Source of the DNA: Chelativorans sp. YIM 93263
Lineage (GTDB): Bacteria > Pseudomonadota > Alphaproteobacteria > Rhizobiales > Rhizobiaceae
DNA length: 64,000 nucleotides
Reading direction: 5' to 3'
Assembly (NCBI RefSeq): GCF_028767125.1
Contig: NZ_JAKCWP010000010.1
Coordinates: 88,860-152,859, forward strand
A model generated the notes under the pieces. The model ran no database searches. It was not told where the DNA came from and worked only from the letters and a program-made list of their open reading frames with translations. Positions within the stretch are counted from its first letter, which is position 1; each line of letters opens with the position of its first letter. Shown here piece after piece: positions 1 to 10,819 of the stretch. The position numbers and the translations under genes were made by a program.

Positions 1-672
1 TGCACCACCGCGCCGATAACGCCACTGACCGATGTCACCGAAGCGGACGGTCTGGAGGCTATTAAAGCTGCAATTGATGCGATGTGGCCGCTCGGTTCCA
101 CCAATGTTCCCCAAGGCATCGAGTGGGGCTGGCACGTCATTTCCAGCGCAGTTCCGTTCACCGAAGGCCGAGACGATAACAACAAGGGCAACGACAAGGT
201 CGTGATTGTTCTGACCGACGGCGCGAATACCTATTACACGCCTGAAAGCATACGGGCGGAAGAATATTCAGGGTCGGGCTGGCAGAGCGGCGGCAACGAT
301 TTGGCCGAGAACAGGTCGATCTACAGCGCCTATGGCTATGCGCATGAGCGGCGCATTTTCGCCGGCACACGGGTCAGCGGCTTTAACAATGGCCGCTATT
401 CGGAGGCGATGAACGAACACATGCTGGAGCTATGCCAGACCGCCAAGGACGAGAACGTGATCCTGATGACGGTGTCGCTGGATCTCGATCGCAACAAGCG
501 CGACGAGCGCGAACAGATCGAGGCGCTGGAAGAATGCGCGTCCGAGTCCCGCTTCCGGACCGACGGCAATGGCAACGCAATCAAGCTCTTCTGGAATACC
601 AGGGGCGACGAGCTTTCCGAGACGTTCAAGGAGATCGCCGACGAGCTGTCGAACCTGCGCCTGGTGAGTTGA
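1..672 (+). CDS. TadG/TadE-type von Willebrand factor A protein, C-terminal part
   Basis: The frame is open from base 1, so the gene begins before the window; 223 codons are visible. The sheet-end motif VVIVLTDGANTYY followed by a polar insertion and LMTVSLDLD is typical of the VWA domain at the end of rhizobial TadG-like pilus-assembly proteins. These are anchored in the inner membrane by an N-terminal helix and belong to the Tad (Flp pilus) secretion family. The family assignment rests on overall resemblance; the N-terminal TadE/TadG helix that would settle it lies outside the window. No other tad genes follow: hisS begins 108 bp downstream. Confidence 0.75.
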   Translation, partial: CTTAPITPLTDVTEADGLEAIKAAIDAMWPLGSTNVPQGIEWGWHVISSAVPFTEGRDDNNKGNDKVVIVLTDGANTYYTPESIRAEEYSGSGWQSGGNDLAENRSIYSAYGYAHERRIFAGTRVSGFNNGRYSEAMNEHMLELCQTAKDENVILMTVSLDLDRNKRDEREQIEALEECASESRFRTDGNGNAIKLFWNTRGDELSETFKEIADELSNLRLVS

Positions 673-780
673 TGGGGCGCGGGCGGGCACGCCGCCCTTG
701 CCGCTCCCATCCTTATCGGCTAGGACAGCCGCGCTCGGCAAAGGGCGCGGTTTCTCCATATTCAAAGGCGGATTTTCAGA

Positions 781-2367
781 ATGGCTGGAAAGGCAGACAA
801 GGTGAAGGCACGGCTCCCGCGCGGGCTTGTCGACCGCCATGCGCCCGATATCCGCGCCGTCGACGAGATGGTCAGGAAGATTCGCGAGGTCTACGAGCTT
901 TACGGCTTCGAGCCGGTGGAGACACCGCTGATCGAATATACCGATGCACTTGGCAAGTTCCTGCCCGATCAGGACCGGCCGAATGAGGGCGTCTTTTCCT
1001 TCCAGGACGAGGACGAGCAGTGGCTATCGCTGCGCTATGACCTGACCGCACCGCTCGCCCGCTTCGTGGCCGAGAATTTCGAGCGCCTGCCGAAGCCGTA
1101 CCGCAGCTATCGCGCCGGCTGGGTCTTCCGCAACGAGAAGCCGGGCCCCGGCCGCTTTCGCCAGTTCATGCAGGTCGACGCCGATACGGTCGGCACCCCC
1201 GGCGTCGCCGCAGATGCCGAGATGTGCATGATGATGGCCGATGTGATGGAGGCGCTGGGGATTAAGCGCGGGGATTATGTGATCCGCGTGAACAACCGGA
1301 AGGTGCTGGATGGGGTGCTAGCGTCTATAAAGCTTCAGGATGACGCCAAGAAGCTGACGGTTCTTCGCGCTATCGACAAAGCAGACAAGTTTCCGTGGGA
1401 GGAAATAGAGAAGCTGCTTGGCCCTGGCCGAATGGATGAGAGCGGTGATTTTACAAAGGGCGCAGGATTAGAAGAAGAAGATATTCGACTCATTCGTAGG
1501 CTGGTTGCCGACGACTTTATCGAAGCAACTCTAACCGAGGACAATGGCACCTTTCGCTTCATGACAGGCCCAGCAAGGATTGAGGTGGATGAGATCGTCA
1601 TTGATGTTGGGAAAGGAGAACACTTCGATGAATTCGACCTACTTGAGCGTTGGTTCCATGGAAATGATATAGCGTGCCAAGGTATTGAAGAGCTAAGGAC
1701 GATTGCAAAACTAGTAGTGGCTTCCGGCTATGGCGGTCGCGTTAAAATCGACCCTTCCGTCGTCCGCGGTCTCGAATACTACACCGGCCCCGTCTTCGAA
1801 GCAGAGCTCACCTTCCCCGTCACCAACGAAAAGGGCGAGACTGTCCAGTTCGGCTCCGTCGGCGGCGGCGGGCGTTATGACGGGCTGGTCTCGCGCTTTC
1901 GCGGCGAGCCGGTGCCGGCGACGGGCTTTTCCATCGGCGTTTCGCGCCTGATGACAGCGCTCAAGAATCTCGGCAAGCTGGAAACGGCAGAGGCCGTCGC
2001 GCCGGTCGTGGTCCTTGTCATGGACAAGGACACGGAAAGCCTCGGCGGCTATCAAAAGATGGTTTCCGACCTGCGCCAGGCCGGCATCCGCGCGGAAATG
2101 TACCTCGGCGGCGCCGGCATGAAGGCGCAGATGAAATATGCCGACAGGCGCGGCGCCCCTTGCGTTGTCATCCAGGGCGGTGACGAGCGCGAAAAGGGCG
2201 AAGTGCAGATCAAGGACCTCGTGGAAGGCAAGCGGCTGTCCGGTGAGATCGAGGACAATGTTACATGGCGCGAGGCCCGGCCCGCGCAGTTCTCGGTGCC
2301 CGAGGGTGAGCTGGTCGAGGCGGTGAAACGCGTTCTTGTGGCGCAGGCCGAGGAGCGGAACACATAG
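781..2367 (+). CDS. hisS: histidyl-tRNA synthetase (alphaproteobacterial type)
   Basis: Charges tRNA-His with histidine in the cytosol. The 528-residue product has the class II core: a motif-2 region ([20 protein letters not shown], residues ~111-130), the histidine-binding element VRGLEYYTG (~330) and the motif-3 segment [11 protein letters not shown] (~359), then a C-terminal anticodon-binding domain. The gene is about 25 codons longer than the roughly 500 usual for rhizobial HisRS. Residues ~180-321 (bases ~1317-1745) differ sharply in base and codon use from both flanks, with many A/T-ending codons and rare ATA, CTA and AGG. This block is the insertion domain between motifs 2 and 3. hisZ and hisG follow on the same strand. 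Start chosen at ATG 781, behind an AAAGGCGG-like site. Confidence 0.97.
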   Translation: MAGKADKVKARLPRGLVDRHAPDIRAVDEMVRKIREVYELYGFEPVETPLIEYTDALGKFLPDQDRPNEGVFSFQDEDEQWLSLRYDLTAPLARFVAENFERLPKPYRSYRAGWVFRNEKPGPGRFRQFMQVDADTVGTPGVAADAEMCMMMADVMEALGIKRGDYVIRVNNRKVLDGVLASIKLQDDAKKLTVLRAIDKADKFPWEEIEKLLGPGRMDESGDFTKGAGLEEEDIRLIRRLVADDFIEATLTEDNGTFRFMTGPARIEVDEIVIDVGKGEHFDEFDLLERWFHGNDIACQGIEELRTIAKLVVASGYGGRVKIDPSVVRGLEYYTGPVFEAELTFPVTNEKGETVQFGSVGGGGRYDGLVSRFRGEPVPATGFSIGVSRLMTALKNLGKLETAEAVAPVVVLVMDKDTESLGGYQKMVSDLRQAGIRAEMYLGGAGMKAQMKYADRRGAPCVVIQGGDEREKGEVQIKDLVEGKRLSGEIEDNVTWREARPAQFSVPEGELVEAVKRVLVAQAEERNT

Positions 2368-2470
2368 GGATGCTTTGCGCTGTCCTCATTATCGGAAATG
2401 GTGGCACCCCTTCGCAAGACAGAGGGCGGTGTGACCGGAGACCGGTACCTACGGCACGAAGCAGACCGCA

Positions 2471-3598
2471 GTGTCCATGACCACGCGCTATCCCGCCTTT
2501 GCCAATGAAATCCTCGATCTCTTCGCAGAACGCGAGGCGGCGCTGACGGACATCGCAATCATCCAGCCGGCCGATCCGTTTCTCGACATGGCGGGCGAGG
2601 ATCTGCGCCGTCGTATTTTCCTGACCGAGAGCGAGACGGGCAAAAGCCTTTGTCTTCGCCCCGAGTTCACCATTCCTGTCTGCAGGGACCACATCGAAAC
2701 ACGGGCGACCACGCCGCGCCGCTACGGTTATCTCGGCGAAGTCTTCCGCCAGCGACGCGAAGGTGGGGCGGAGTTTTTCCAGGCCGGCATCGAGGATCTG
2801 GGCGCGGGCGACCGGGCCGGCGCGGATGCACGCTCGCTGGCCGACGCTCATGCGCTTCTTGCGCGGGTGCTGCCGGGCCGCGGCCTGCGCGTCACGCTGG
2901 GCGATCAGGCCGTGTTCGAGGCGGTGCTGGCCGCGCTCGGGCTGCCGCGCGGCTGGCAGGAACGTCTCGCCCGCGCCTTCGGTTCGTCCGAGATGCTCGA
3001 CGCCGCGATCGCTGAATGCGCCAGCCCGCCGGCGGCAGCGCGCCTGCCGCGGGAGATCGCAAGCCTCGTTGCCCGCGGGGACGAGGCGGCGCTATCCGAC
3101 CGCATTCAGCAGGATATGGAGGCAGCGGGACTCTCTGCCACCGCCGGCCGGGAACCCTGCGAAATTGCACGCCGTCTCATAGAGAAAGCCGAGCTGCGCA
3201 GCGTGCGCCTGGCCGACTCCGCGCTGGACGTGCTGAAGTCCTTCCTTGCCATCCGGGCCCCGCTGGCCGAGGCTGGCGAGCGCCTTGCCGCCTTTGCGGG
3301 CGAGGCGGGTCTATTCATCGATGAAGCCGTGGAGAACTTCAACGAGCGGATCTCCCGCATCGTGGAACAGGACGTGCCGCTTTCCGGCATTTCCTACAGC
3401 GCCCATTTCGGTCGCCCGCTGGATTACTACACTGGTTTTATCTTCGAGATCGGCGCGGAGGGGATGGATCAAACGCTGGTGGGTGGCGGGCGCTACGACC
3501 GCTTGCTCACGCTGCTCGGCGCGGAAAAGCCTATTCCCGGCGTGGGCTTTTCCGTTTGGCTCGACCGTGTCTCCGCACTCAAGGAGCAGGCCGAATGA
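2471..3598 (+). CDS. hisZ: ATP phosphoribosyltransferase regulatory subunit
   Basis: HisZ is a catalytically inactive HisRS paralogue that binds the short form of HisG and makes the first enzyme of histidine synthesis, giving feedback control by histidine. The 375-residue product keeps the HisRS fold signatures [18 protein letters not shown] and [10 protein letters not shown] but lacks the anticodon-binding domain. The start is GTG at 2471; an in-frame ATG two codons on (2477) is the alternative. It overlaps hisG by ATGA, so the two are probably translated together in a fixed ratio. It starts 103 bp after hisS, so the three genes could form one operon. Confidence 0.95.
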   Translation: MSMTTRYPAFANEILDLFAEREAALTDIAIIQPADPFLDMAGEDLRRRIFLTESETGKSLCLRPEFTIPVCRDHIETRATTPRRYGYLGEVFRQRREGGAEFFQAGIEDLGAGDRAGADARSLADAHALLARVLPGRGLRVTLGDQAVFEAVLAALGLPRGWQERLARAFGSSEMLDAAIAECASPPAAARLPREIASLVARGDEAALSDRIQQDMEAAGLSATAGREPCEIARRLIEKAELRSVRLADSALDVLKSFLAIRAPLAEAGERLAAFAGEAGLFIDEAVENFNERISRIVEQDVPLSGISYSAHFGRPLDYYTGFIFEIGAEGMDQTLVGGGRYDRLLTLLGAEKPIPGVGFSVWLDRVSALKEQAE

Positions 3599-4296
3599 GT
3601 GTCACGCTCGCGCTTCCCTCCAAAGGCCGGCTCAAGGACAAGACGATCGAGCGTCTTCAAGGGGCGGGCTATCCCGTTCGCCTGCCGGAGAACGACCGCA
3701 GTTATCGCGCGGCGGTGGACGGTATAGACGGGCTTGAGATCGCCTTCCTGTCGGCTTCGGAGATCGCCCGCGAGCTGGATCGGGGCACCATCGATCTCGG
3801 TGTTACGGGAGAAGATCTCGTGCGCGAGACGATACCCGATTGGGAGCGGAAGGTGGAGATTGCCGCCCGGCTCGGCTTCGGTCGGGCCAATGTGGTTGTC
3901 GCCGTACCGGACGTGTGGTTCGACGTCTTCACCATGGCCGATCTCGACGACGTTGCCGCTGAGTTCCGCCAGCGACACGGGCGCCGCCTCAGGATTGCCA
4001 CCAAATACGGGCGGCTGACACAGCAGTTCTTCTCGCGGAAACACGGCATCCAGGTCTACCGCATTGTCGAAAGCCTCGGTGCGACGGAGGGCGCCCCCGC
4101 TGCGGGCTCCGCTGATGTTATCGTGGACATCACCTCAACCGGCTCGACCCTCAAGGCCAATCACCTGCGTGTCCTGGACGATGGTGTTATCCTGCGCTCC
4201 CAGGCTTGTCTGGTGATGGCCAAGAGGGAGCGGCCGGACGAAGAGGCGAAGCTGATCGAGGATATGGCGGCGGCGCTGGACGGGACGAGCGCCTGA
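3595..4296 (+). CDS. hisG: ATP phosphoribosyltransferase, short form
   Basis: Catalyses ATP + PRPP to phosphoribosyl-ATP, the committed step of histidine synthesis. The 233-residue length is that of the HisG(S) form, which lacks the C-terminal regulatory domain and needs HisZ, encoded immediately upstream. Visible signatures are the N-terminal [11 protein letters not shown] and the PRPP-binding stretch [17 protein letters not shown] near residue 170. The true start is the ATG at 3595 inside the hisZ stop (ATGA); the open frame runs 39 bases further upstream but only into hisZ sequence. Confidence 0.96.
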   Translation: MSVTLALPSKGRLKDKTIERLQGAGYPVRLPENDRSYRAAVDGIDGLEIAFLSASEIARELDRGTIDLGVTGEDLVRETIPDWERKVEIAARLGFGRANVVVAVPDVWFDVFTMADLDDVAAEFRQRHGRRLRIATKYGRLTQQFFSRKHGIQVYRIVESLGATEGAPAAGSADVIVDITSTGSTLKANHLRVLDDGVILRSQACLVMAKRERPDEEAKLIEDMAAALDGTSA

Positions 4297-4484
4297 GAGA
4301 ACTACTCGCCCACGTCATGCGTCTGAGGGAGTTCGTGACGCGCGTATGGGTGGTTGTTCGGAAGCATTTGTGCGTTCGTCACCGCTCTGGCATGCGTCGC
4401 TATTACTGAATAGCTACCGATCTGTTCCGGAGGATAACGTCCTGACGCCTCATCAGCTCCTGCAGAAGTTGATGACGATCGCAC

Positions 4485-5759
4485 TCACTCATCCACCACG
4501 CGCAAGCGCAGCGAACTCGAGCTGCTCGCCGCGGCGGCGCGCCGGGTCTCGTCCGTCTCGCCCTCGGCTTTCGGCAAAGCATTCTTCTCCGCTTCCTCCT
4601 CTGCCGCACCCAGCTCAAGCGCCTCGATCTTTTCGCCGCGCTTGGTCACCTTGTCCGCAGAGGTCAGGATCAGGTCAATGTCCTTGTTCGCCTGCTGGAA
4701 ATGGTTCTGAAGCTTGCGCACGCGATCGTCCAGCCGCACGACATCAAGCATCAGCTTCGTCACCTCGCCCTGGATCAGATGCGCCTGCTCGCGCATACGC
4801 GCGTCCTTTAGGACAGCCTGGATCACCTGAATCGACAGCATCAGAAGCGAAGGCGAGACGATGACGACGCGGGCGCGGTGTGCGCGCTGGACCAGCGCCT
4901 CGAAATTCTCGTGGATCTCGGCGAAAATCGATTCGGAGGGCACGAACATGAAAGCCGTGTCCTGCGTCTCGCCATTGATGAGATATTTTTCCGAAATTGC
5001 CTTAATATGCACCTCTATATCGCGTCGGAACGAAGTTTCGGCCGCCTTGCTTGCCTGGGCACCCCCCTCGCTTTCCGCCGCGGCACGTATCGCGTTCCAC
5101 GATTCCAGCGGAAATTTGGCGTCGATCACGAGCGAAGGCGCATCGTTCGGCATCTTTACCACGCAATCGGGCCGACTGCCGTTGGAAAGGGTGGCCTGAA
5201 ACTCATAGGCCGTATGCGGCAGCCCGTCGGCAATGATGGCTTCCATGCGCGATTGCCCGAAGGCGCCGCGCGTCTGCTTGTTGGAAAGTATGTGCTGAAG
5301 CTGCACCACCTGCCCGGCCAGCGATTGTATGTTGTTTTGCGCCGTGTCGATCACGGCCAACCGCTCCTGAAGCTTGGCCAGATTCTCGTGCGTGGATTTG
5401 GTCTGCTCGGTGATAGAATGTCCGAGGCGGGAACTCATACCATCCAGCCGCTCCGAAATGGTTTTCGTTAATTCCGCCTGGCGCGCACCAAAGATCTCGG
5501 CGATGGAGCCCATCCGCCCCTGAAGCTCCGACTGTGCCCTGGCGAGCTCAGCCAGTTGGGCTTCCGCCTCACGGGCCCGCGCGGCGGCTTCCGCCGCGGA
5601 ATCGCTGCGCGCGCGCCCTGCCCGCCAAAGCGCCACCACGAGGAGCGCGAGCAGGAGGAGGAACAGCCCGCCCCCGGCAATCAGCAGATTGCCAAGCGAG
5701 ATCGTGGTCGCGCCAAGCTGGAGCACGGGCGATGAAAAGAGTGAAGCAGCGTCATTCAT
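4485..5759 (-). CDS. rmuC: DNA recombination protein RmuC
   Basis: RmuC proteins limit certain DNA inversions in E. coli and carry a nuclease-like fold; the exact reaction is not settled. The 424-residue product has one N-terminal membrane helix (about residues 16-46), then a long Ala/Glu/Gln-rich coiled coil (~50-150), then the RmuC domain with IADGLPHTAYEFQATL, DAKFPLESW and AFMFVPSESIFAEIHE. The C-terminal ~45 residues are low-complexity, rich in Glu, Ala and a run of serines. The gene converges on hisG and diverges from def. The 188 bp between hisG and rmuC hold nothing that I recognise. Confidence 0.93.
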   Translation of the reverse strand: MNDAASLFSSPVLQLGATTISLGNLLIAGGGLFLLLLALLVVALWRAGRARSDSAAEAAARAREAEAQLAELARAQSELQGRMGSIAEIFGARQAELTKTISERLDGMSSRLGHSITEQTKSTHENLAKLQERLAVIDTAQNNIQSLAGQVVQLQHILSNKQTRGAFGQSRMEAIIADGLPHTAYEFQATLSNGSRPDCVVKMPNDAPSLVIDAKFPLESWNAIRAAAESEGGAQASKAAETSFRRDIEVHIKAISEKYLINGETQDTAFMFVPSESIFAEIHENFEALVQRAHRARVVIVSPSLLMLSIQVIQAVLKDARMREQAHLIQGEVTKLMLDVVRLDDRVRKLQNHFQQANKDIDLILTSADKVTKRGEKIEALELGAAEEEAEKNALPKAEGETDETRRAAAASSSSSLRLRVVDE

Positions 5760-5876
5760 GCGCGCACCCTAGGCGATTCGCCGCCGCCGCGGAAGATCAA
5801 AACATGAACAAAAATTGCCTTGTCCTTCGCTATCCCGCATATTGACGCTTTTCAGCGAAGGCATTACGTGAGCGCC

Positions 5877-6407
5877 ATGACAGTCCGCCCGTTGATACTT
5901 CTTCCCGATCGGTTGTTGCGCGAGGTTTCAAAACCGGTCGAGCGCGTGGACGACGACGTGCGCAAGTTTGCCGACGACATGCTGGAGACTATGTATGACG
6001 CGCCGGGCATAGGCCTTGCCGCCATTCAGGTGGGAGAGCCCCGGCGCATGCTGGTGCTCGATGTGTCGGAAAAGGAGGAAGAGCGCGATCCGCGGGTCTT
6101 CATCAATCCGGAAGTCGTCGCCAGCTCGGATGAGCGCAACGTGCATGAGGAAGGCTGTCTCTCCATCCCCGATTATTATGCGGAGGTGGAGCGCCCCTCA
6201 GACGTGACGGTCAAGTACATCGATCTGGACGGGAAAGAGCAGACCGTTGAAGCGGGGGGCATTCTGGCGACCTGTCTTCAGCATGAGATCGACCATCTCA
6301 ATGGCGTTCTCTTTATCGATTATCTTTCGCGGCTGAAGCGCGACATGGTCGTGCGGAAGTTCAAGAAGCTCGCCAGGGAGAACCCGCCGGCGCGCATGGT
6401 GGGATAA
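5877..6407 (+). CDS. def: peptide deformylase
   Basis: Removes the formyl group from the N-terminal methionine of new proteins; a cytosolic Fe/Zn enzyme acting at the ribosome exit. All three catalytic motifs are present in the 176-residue product: [18 protein letters not shown] with the metal-binding Cys, and QHEIDHLNG with the HExxH pair. The start is set at ATG 5877 ([11 protein letters not shown]), the usual family start; the open frame from a GTG at 5820 would add 19 residues without homology. fmt follows 28 bp downstream, the classic def-fmt pairing. Confidence 0.97.
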   Translation: MTVRPLILLPDRLLREVSKPVERVDDDVRKFADDMLETMYDAPGIGLAAIQVGEPRRMLVLDVSEKEEERDPRVFINPEVVASSDERNVHEEGCLSIPDYYAEVERPSDVTVKYIDLDGKEQTVEAGGILATCLQHEIDHLNGVLFIDYLSRLKRDMVVRKFKKLARENPPARMVG

Positions 6408-6435
6408 GCGGCGCGGCCGCCGATTGGAGGAGGCC

Positions 6436-7371
6436 ATGCCCCTACGCCTGATTTTCATGGGAACACCGGATTTTTCCGTGCCAGCACTTCAGGCACTCGC
6501 CGATGCGGGGTACGAGATCGCCGCCGTCTACACACAGCCGCCGCGCCCGGCCGGCCGCCGCGGGCTGGAGCTGACCAAATCCCCTGTGCACATGGCCGCC
6601 GGGGCGCTCAACATCCCGGTGCGCACACCGCGCTCTCTGAAGAGTGACGATGAACAGCGCGCCTTCCAAGCGCTCGAGGCGGACGCTGCTGTTGTCGTCG
6701 CATATGGGCTCATCCTCCCGACACCGATCCTGGAGGGGACGCGCCTTGGCGCGTTCAATGGGCATGCCTCCCTCCTCCCGCGCTGGCGGGGTGCCGCGCC
6801 CATCCAGCGGGCCATTATGGCCGGAGACCGGGAAACAGGCATGATGGTGATGAGGATGGAAGAAGGGCTGGACACCGGTCCGGTCGCTCTCGCGCAGCGC
6901 GTCGCCATCGACCCGGACATGACGGCCGGCGAACTTCACGACAAGATGAAGGAGGTGGGTGCGCGGCTGATCGTCGAGGCAATGGCAAAGCTCGAAAAGG
7001 ACGAACTCGGCTTGACGCCGCAACCTGTCGAAGGCGCCACCTACGCCACGAAGATTGCGAAGGACGAAACGCGTGTGGACTGGACCCGCCCCGCGCATGA
7101 GGTTCACAATCACATTCGCGGGCTTTCGCCCTTCCCCGGTGCATGGTGCGAGATGCCAATTTCCGGAAAAATGGAGCGAGTGAAGCTCCTGCGCTCCACG
7201 CGCACCGAGGGAAGCGGCCGTCCGGGCGAGGTCCTGGATGGGGATCTGACGATTGCCTGCGGCGAAGGCGCCGTGCGTCTTGCCAAGCTGCAGCGCGCCG
7301 GAGGCAAGGCGGTAGCGGCAGATGACTTTCTGCGCGGTGTCAGGTTGGAAAAGGAGGCGCAGCTGTCATGA
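6436..7371 (+). CDS. fmt: methionyl-tRNA formyltransferase
   Basis: Formylates Met-tRNA for translation initiation, the counterpart of def upstream. The 311-residue protein starts [16 protein letters not shown], with the catalytic Asn and His in [20 protein letters not shown] and the catalytic Asp in [12 protein letters not shown]-terminal OB-fold domain follows from about residue 205. Start at ATG 6436 with GGAGGAGG just upstream; a TTG twelve bases earlier overlaps that site and is rejected. The stop overlaps the next gene by ATGA. Confidence 0.97.
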   Translation: MPLRLIFMGTPDFSVPALQALADAGYEIAAVYTQPPRPAGRRGLELTKSPVHMAAGALNIPVRTPRSLKSDDEQRAFQALEADAAVVVAYGLILPTPILEGTRLGAFNGHASLLPRWRGAAPIQRAIMAGDRETGMMVMRMEEGLDTGPVALAQRVAIDPDMTAGELHDKMKEVGARLIVEAMAKLEKDELGLTPQPVEGATYATKIAKDETRVDWTRPAHEVHNHIRGLSPFPGAWCEMPISGKMERVKLLRSTRTEGSGRPGEVLDGDLTIACGEGAVRLAKLQRAGGKAVAADDFLRGVRLEKEAQLS

Positions 7372-7871
7372 GTGCATTCATCATTCGCCCGGAGGAGGCT
7401 GACGACAAGACCGCCATCCACGCGCTGCATAAAACGGTTTTCGGCAGTGATGGCGAAGCGCGGCTGGTGGATGCGCTCCGACGGGATGACGAAGTCGTGT
7501 TGTCGCTCGTGGCCGAACGCGACGGCGATGTCAGAGGACACATCCTCTTCTCGCGTCTTTTCCTCCGTGACGGCGAGAAGGCTTTCCGTGCGGTCGCGCT
7601 GGCGCCGCTTGCGGTCGATCGCGATCATCAGGGCGAAGGCATAGGGTCGGCACTGGTGGAAGAAGCCCATTTGCGACTTCAGGCGCAGAATGAACGCCTT
7701 TCGATCGTTTTGGGCGATCCCGCTTATTACGAGCGTTTCGGCTACCGCCACGGGCGAGCGTCAGGGTTCGACAGCGTCTATCAGGGCGAAGCGCTGCAGG
7801 CACTCGCCTGGGATGATGCGCCCCATACCGGGCATCTCGACTATCCGGCCGCCTTTTCGGAACTCGGCTGA
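7368..7871 (+). CDS. GNAT-family N-acetyltransferase (YhbS-like)
   Basis: A 167-residue acetyltransferase of the Gcn5 fold. The acetyl-CoA loop is visible in [19 protein letters not shown] (about residues 84-102), preceded by strand VALAPLAV and followed by [15 protein letters not shown], a pattern shared with E. coli YhbS. The substrate cannot be read from the sequence. ATGA overlap with fmt and a 5-bp gap to truA show that it belongs to the def-fmt-truA operon, so a role linked to translation or tRNA is possible but is only inferred from position. Confidence 0.88.
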   Translation: MSAFIIRPEEADDKTAIHALHKTVFGSDGEARLVDALRRDDEVVLSLVAERDGDVRGHILFSRLFLRDGEKAFRAVALAPLAVDRDHQGEGIGSALVEEAHLRLQAQNERLSIVLGDPAYYERFGYRHGRASGFDSVYQGEALQALAWDDAPHTGHLDYPAAFSELG

Positions 7872-7876
7872 TCCCC

Positions 7877-8620
7877 ATGCCGCGCTTTCGCATCGACATT
7901 GAGTATGATGGAGGGCCCTACGCGGGCTGGCAGCGCCAGGCGGGACAGCCGAGCGTGCAGGAGGCCATCGAGAGGTCGATTGCCGCTTTTTGCGGCGAAG
8001 AGGTCACCCTGCGCGGCGCCGGACGCACGGATGCAGGCGTGCATGCGCTTGGGCAGGTGGCTCATTTCGACCTTTCACGGGAGTGGAAAAACGACACCGT
8101 ACGCGACGCGATCAATGCTCATCTGGGCATGGCCGGGGAAACCATTTCAATCCTCAACGCGGCTCCCGCAGAGGCGGGTTTCGATTCGCGCTTTTCCGCC
8201 ACCGCACGGCACTACCTCTACCGCATTCTCAACCGCCGTTCTCCGCCGGCGCTCGAGCGAGGGCGCGCGTGGCATGTGGCGAAGAGGCTCGATGCGGAAG
8301 CTATGGATACGGCCGCGCTACGCCTTGTCGGCCATCATGATTTCACCACCTTCCGCTCTGTCCAATGCCAGGCGAAGAGTCCGGTAAAGACGCTCGACCG
8401 CCTGGATGTCTCGCGGATGGGCGAGGAGATCGAGATCCGCGCCTCGGCGCGCTCCTTCCTTCACAATCAGGTGCGCTCTCTGGTAGGCACGCTCAAGAAG
8501 GTGGGCGAAGGCGCATGGACCGCCGACGACGTCACGGCCGCACTGGAAGCGCGCGACCGGACAGCCTGCGGACCAGTCGCACCCGCCGACGGCCTTTACC
8601 TCCTTAGGGTCGATTACTGA
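7877..8620 (+). CDS. truA: tRNA pseudouridine(38-40) synthase
   Basis: Converts uridines 38-40 of the tRNA anticodon arm to pseudouridine. The 247-residue product has the catalytic aspartate in [18 protein letters not shown], the N-terminal [13 protein letters not shown] and the C-terminal [13 protein letters not shown]. It starts 5 bp after the GNAT gene with no strong ribosome site of its own, which suggests coupled translation. Its last 7 bases overlap the end of the convergent membrane-protein gene. Confidence 0.97.
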   Translation: MPRFRIDIEYDGGPYAGWQRQAGQPSVQEAIERSIAAFCGEEVTLRGAGRTDAGVHALGQVAHFDLSREWKNDTVRDAINAHLGMAGETISILNAAPAEAGFDSRFSATARHYLYRILNRRSPPALERGRAWHVAKRLDAEAMDTAALRLVGHHDFTTFRSVQCQAKSPVKTLDRLDVSRMGEEIEIRASARSFLHNQVRSLVGTLKKVGEGAWTADDVTAALEARDRTACGPVAPADGLYLLRVDY

Positions 8621-9204
8621 TAGCCCAGTCCGAGAATTCCCTGCAGAACAAGCAACGCCGCTATGGACGCGACGAGCATGCCGAAAAAGACGGCCGAGCC
8701 GACGGCCACTCCTTTTGCGATCACGACGACCGTCAGACGCCAAAATAGAAACAGCGTGGCCGCAAACAGGAGGAGCGAGAGAAACGCCGCCAACCCCTCG
8801 GCGAAAGGGGCAAAAAGGCGCAGGAGAGCCGGAGGTAGCATAACCCAGGCAAAGAGGGCGGATGCCCAGTTGCTGGAAACCACGTACTGCACGAAACGAT
8901 CTGCAATGCCTGCCATCCTGGACACAAGCGCCAGCATGCCTAACGGCAGCAACCAGGCGCCGATGTCGGCTACGAAGAGCCGGCTTACCAGCGAAAGCCG
9001 TGTCCCGAAGGTATCAAGACCGGCAATGCCGTTCGCGGCTCCGACCCAGGCCACGATCATTGGCGGCAGGGCCACGACTATGGCAAAAAACGAGTTCCAG
9101 AAGCCATCCGCAGACAGGTCGAGCAGCTTCATCCCGTCTTCACGGCCCATCATCATGCGCCACACGCCAATGAAATATTGCTGAACTTCCAGGCTCGACG
9201 GCAT
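8614..9204 (-). CDS. multi-pass membrane protein of unknown function
   Basis: I do not recognise a named family. The 196-residue product has an amphipathic N-terminus (residues 1-30) and four to five hydrophobic segments (about 35-60, 80-100, 115-135, 140-160, 165-192), so it should sit in the inner membrane. Its ATG follows the dapE stop without a gap (TGA directly followed by ATG), so it is translated as part of the dapE unit. Its stop overlaps that of truA by 7 bp in tail-to-tail orientation. Confidence 0.8.
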   Translation of the reverse strand: MPSSLEVQQYFIGVWRMMMGREDGMKLLDLSADGFWNSFFAIVVALPPMIVAWVGAANGIAGLDTFGTRLSLVSRLFVADIGAWLLPLGMLALVSRMAGIADRFVQYVVSSNWASALFAWVMLPPALLRLFAPFAEGLAAFLSLLLFAATLFLFWRLTVVVIAKGVAVGSAVFFGMLVASIAALLVLQGILGLGYQ

Positions 9205-10389
9205 TCACGAAAACCAATCTTCGATGAAACGCAAATAGATTTGCGTCAGTGTTTCAAGGTCGGCCAGCGCGACACGTTCATCTATCATGTGCATGGTCTG
9301 TCCGGTCAGGCCAAATTCAACCACAGCACAATAATCTTTTATGAATCGCGCATCGGATGTGCCGCCGGATGTGGAAAGCTGCGGTGTTCGTCCTGTGACC
9401 GCCCGCACGGAAGCGGAGAGCGTCTTCGTCAGCTTTTCATCATGGGTCAGGAAGACGGGGCTCGGGCGCTCGCGCCATCCCAGAGTAAAGCTGAGCGGCA
9501 CCATGCGGCCAAGCGCTTTCTCGTGAGCTTCGGCCGCCCGCTCGAGCCGGCTCATGATCTCCGATTTCAGCGTATCAGCACTCCAAGTTTCGTTGAAACG
9601 AACATTGAAGCTCCCCCTCGCCTGCGCGGGAATGACGTTCGTGGCCGGGTTTCCCACGTCCACAGTCGTGATCTCCAGATTTGTCGGCTGGAAGTGTTTC
9701 GTCCCGTCGTCGAAGGGCGGCATGAGCGCCTGGAACAGTGCGAGGAGGCCGGGCACGGGATTGTCGGCCAGATGCGGATAGGCGACATGGCCTTGCCGCC
9801 CCGTCACCGTGATCGTGCCCGACAGTGAACCGCGCCTGCCGATCTTGATCATGTCGCCGAGCCGCTCCGGGTTCGTCGGCTCGCCGACGATTGCCGCGTC
9901 CCACCGCTCGCCGTTCGCCGCCGCCCATTCGAGCAGCTTCACCGTACCGTTGATGGCCGGACCTTCCTCATCTCCCGCTATCAGAAAGGAGACGGAGCCC
10001 TCCGGCGCACCGTGCTTTTCCTTATAGCGGGCAAGTGCTGCGACGAAGCAGGCAATGCCCCCCTTCATGTCCACCGCGCCGCGCCCGAACATTTCGCCAT
10101 CCGCGATCTCGGCGGCAAAGGGCGGGTGGGTCCAGGCGCTCTCGTCACCCGGCGGCACCACGTCCGTATGGCCGGCGAACATCAGGTGCGGCCCCTTGGC
10201 ACCCAGGCGCGCATAGAGATTTTCGATATCCGCCGTGCCATCTTCCCTGAAAACGGGCCGTTCCACACTCGCACCGAGAGGCTCCAGCATGGCCTGAAGC
10301 GCGCCGAGGGCACCACCCTCCGACGGCGTCACGGAAGGACACCGGATGAGTGCAGCAAGATTGTCAGCGGGGTTCGTCAACAACGTCAT
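9205..10389 (-). CDS. dapE: succinyl-diaminopimelate desuccinylase
   Basis: Di-zinc hydrolase that releases LL-diaminopimelate from its succinyl form in the lysine and peptidoglycan precursor pathway. The M20 metal ligands and catalytic Glu pair are visible: [24 protein letters not shown] and [12 protein letters not shown]. The 394-residue length is normal. The start is placed at ATG 10389 ([19 protein letters not shown]), matching the family; the frame extends to 10425 but those 12 residues are not conserved. dapD lies 430 bp upstream on the same strand, separated only by a DUF805 gene. Confidence 0.96.
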   Translation of the reverse strand: MTLLTNPADNLAALIRCPSVTPSEGGALGALQAMLEPLGASVERPVFREDGTADIENLYARLGAKGPHLMFAGHTDVVPPGDESAWTHPPFAAEIADGEMFGRGAVDMKGGIACFVAALARYKEKHGAPEGSVSFLIAGDEEGPAINGTVKLLEWAAANGERWDAAIVGEPTNPERLGDMIKIGRRGSLSGTITVTGRQGHVAYPHLADNPVPGLLALFQALMPPFDDGTKHFQPTNLEITTVDVGNPATNVIPAQARGSFNVRFNETWSADTLKSEIMSRLERAAEAHEKALGRMVPLSFTLGWRERPSPVFLTHDEKLTKTLSASVRAVTGRTPQLSTSGGTSDARFIKDYCAVVEFGLTGQTMHMIDERVALADLETLTQIYLRFIEDWFS

Positions 10390-10427
10390 GGCGAAAGGGA
10401 TAGAGGAACAACGCAGAACTGTCATGT

Positions 10428-10796
10428 TTACTGCGGCTCGTTGGTCACCTTACCATATTCATTTGTGTCTTCATCGCCCGGATAAAGACAAAGCGCCACG
10501 AAGACCAGGATCGAGATGACCGGGATGAAAAGCGAGGCGGCAAAGATCCCCGGCCTGCCAAAATCGTGGAACCGCTTCACCCCCAGTGCGAGCTGCGACC
10601 AGATGGCGATAACGGCTGACACGAGAAAAAAGAGTGCCCAGCCGGATTCCGTATCCGCACCTTCCGGAAGCAGCGACAATCGGTAAAATGCGAACAGCGG
10701 AAACAGGCCGGCAAAGATGTTTCCAAGGAAGTAGACCGAGCGGCTGATCCGACCCGAAAGGCCGAAAAAGAGCCACATGAACGCCTTTTTATCCAA
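10428..10796 (-). CDS. DUF805 inner-membrane protein
   Basis: A 122-residue protein with the DUF805 (YhaH-like) pattern: N-terminal [15 protein letters not shown], three to four membrane segments, the cytoplasmic loop [13 protein letters not shown] and a final [11 protein letters not shown] tail. The molecular role of the family is not established. It stands between dapD and dapE on the same strand, with 23 bp to dapD upstream and, when the longest dapE frame is used, almost no gap downstream, so it is probably cotranscribed with the lysine genes. Confidence 0.88.
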   Translation of the reverse strand: MDKKAFMWLFFGLSGRISRSVYFLGNIFAGLFPLFAFYRLSLLPEGADTESGWALFFLVSAVIAIWSQLALGVKRFHDFGRPGIFAASLFIPVISILVFVALCLYPGDEDTNEYGKVTNEPQ

Positions 10797-10819
10797 CCTT
10801 ACGCCTCATCGCTTCCCGC

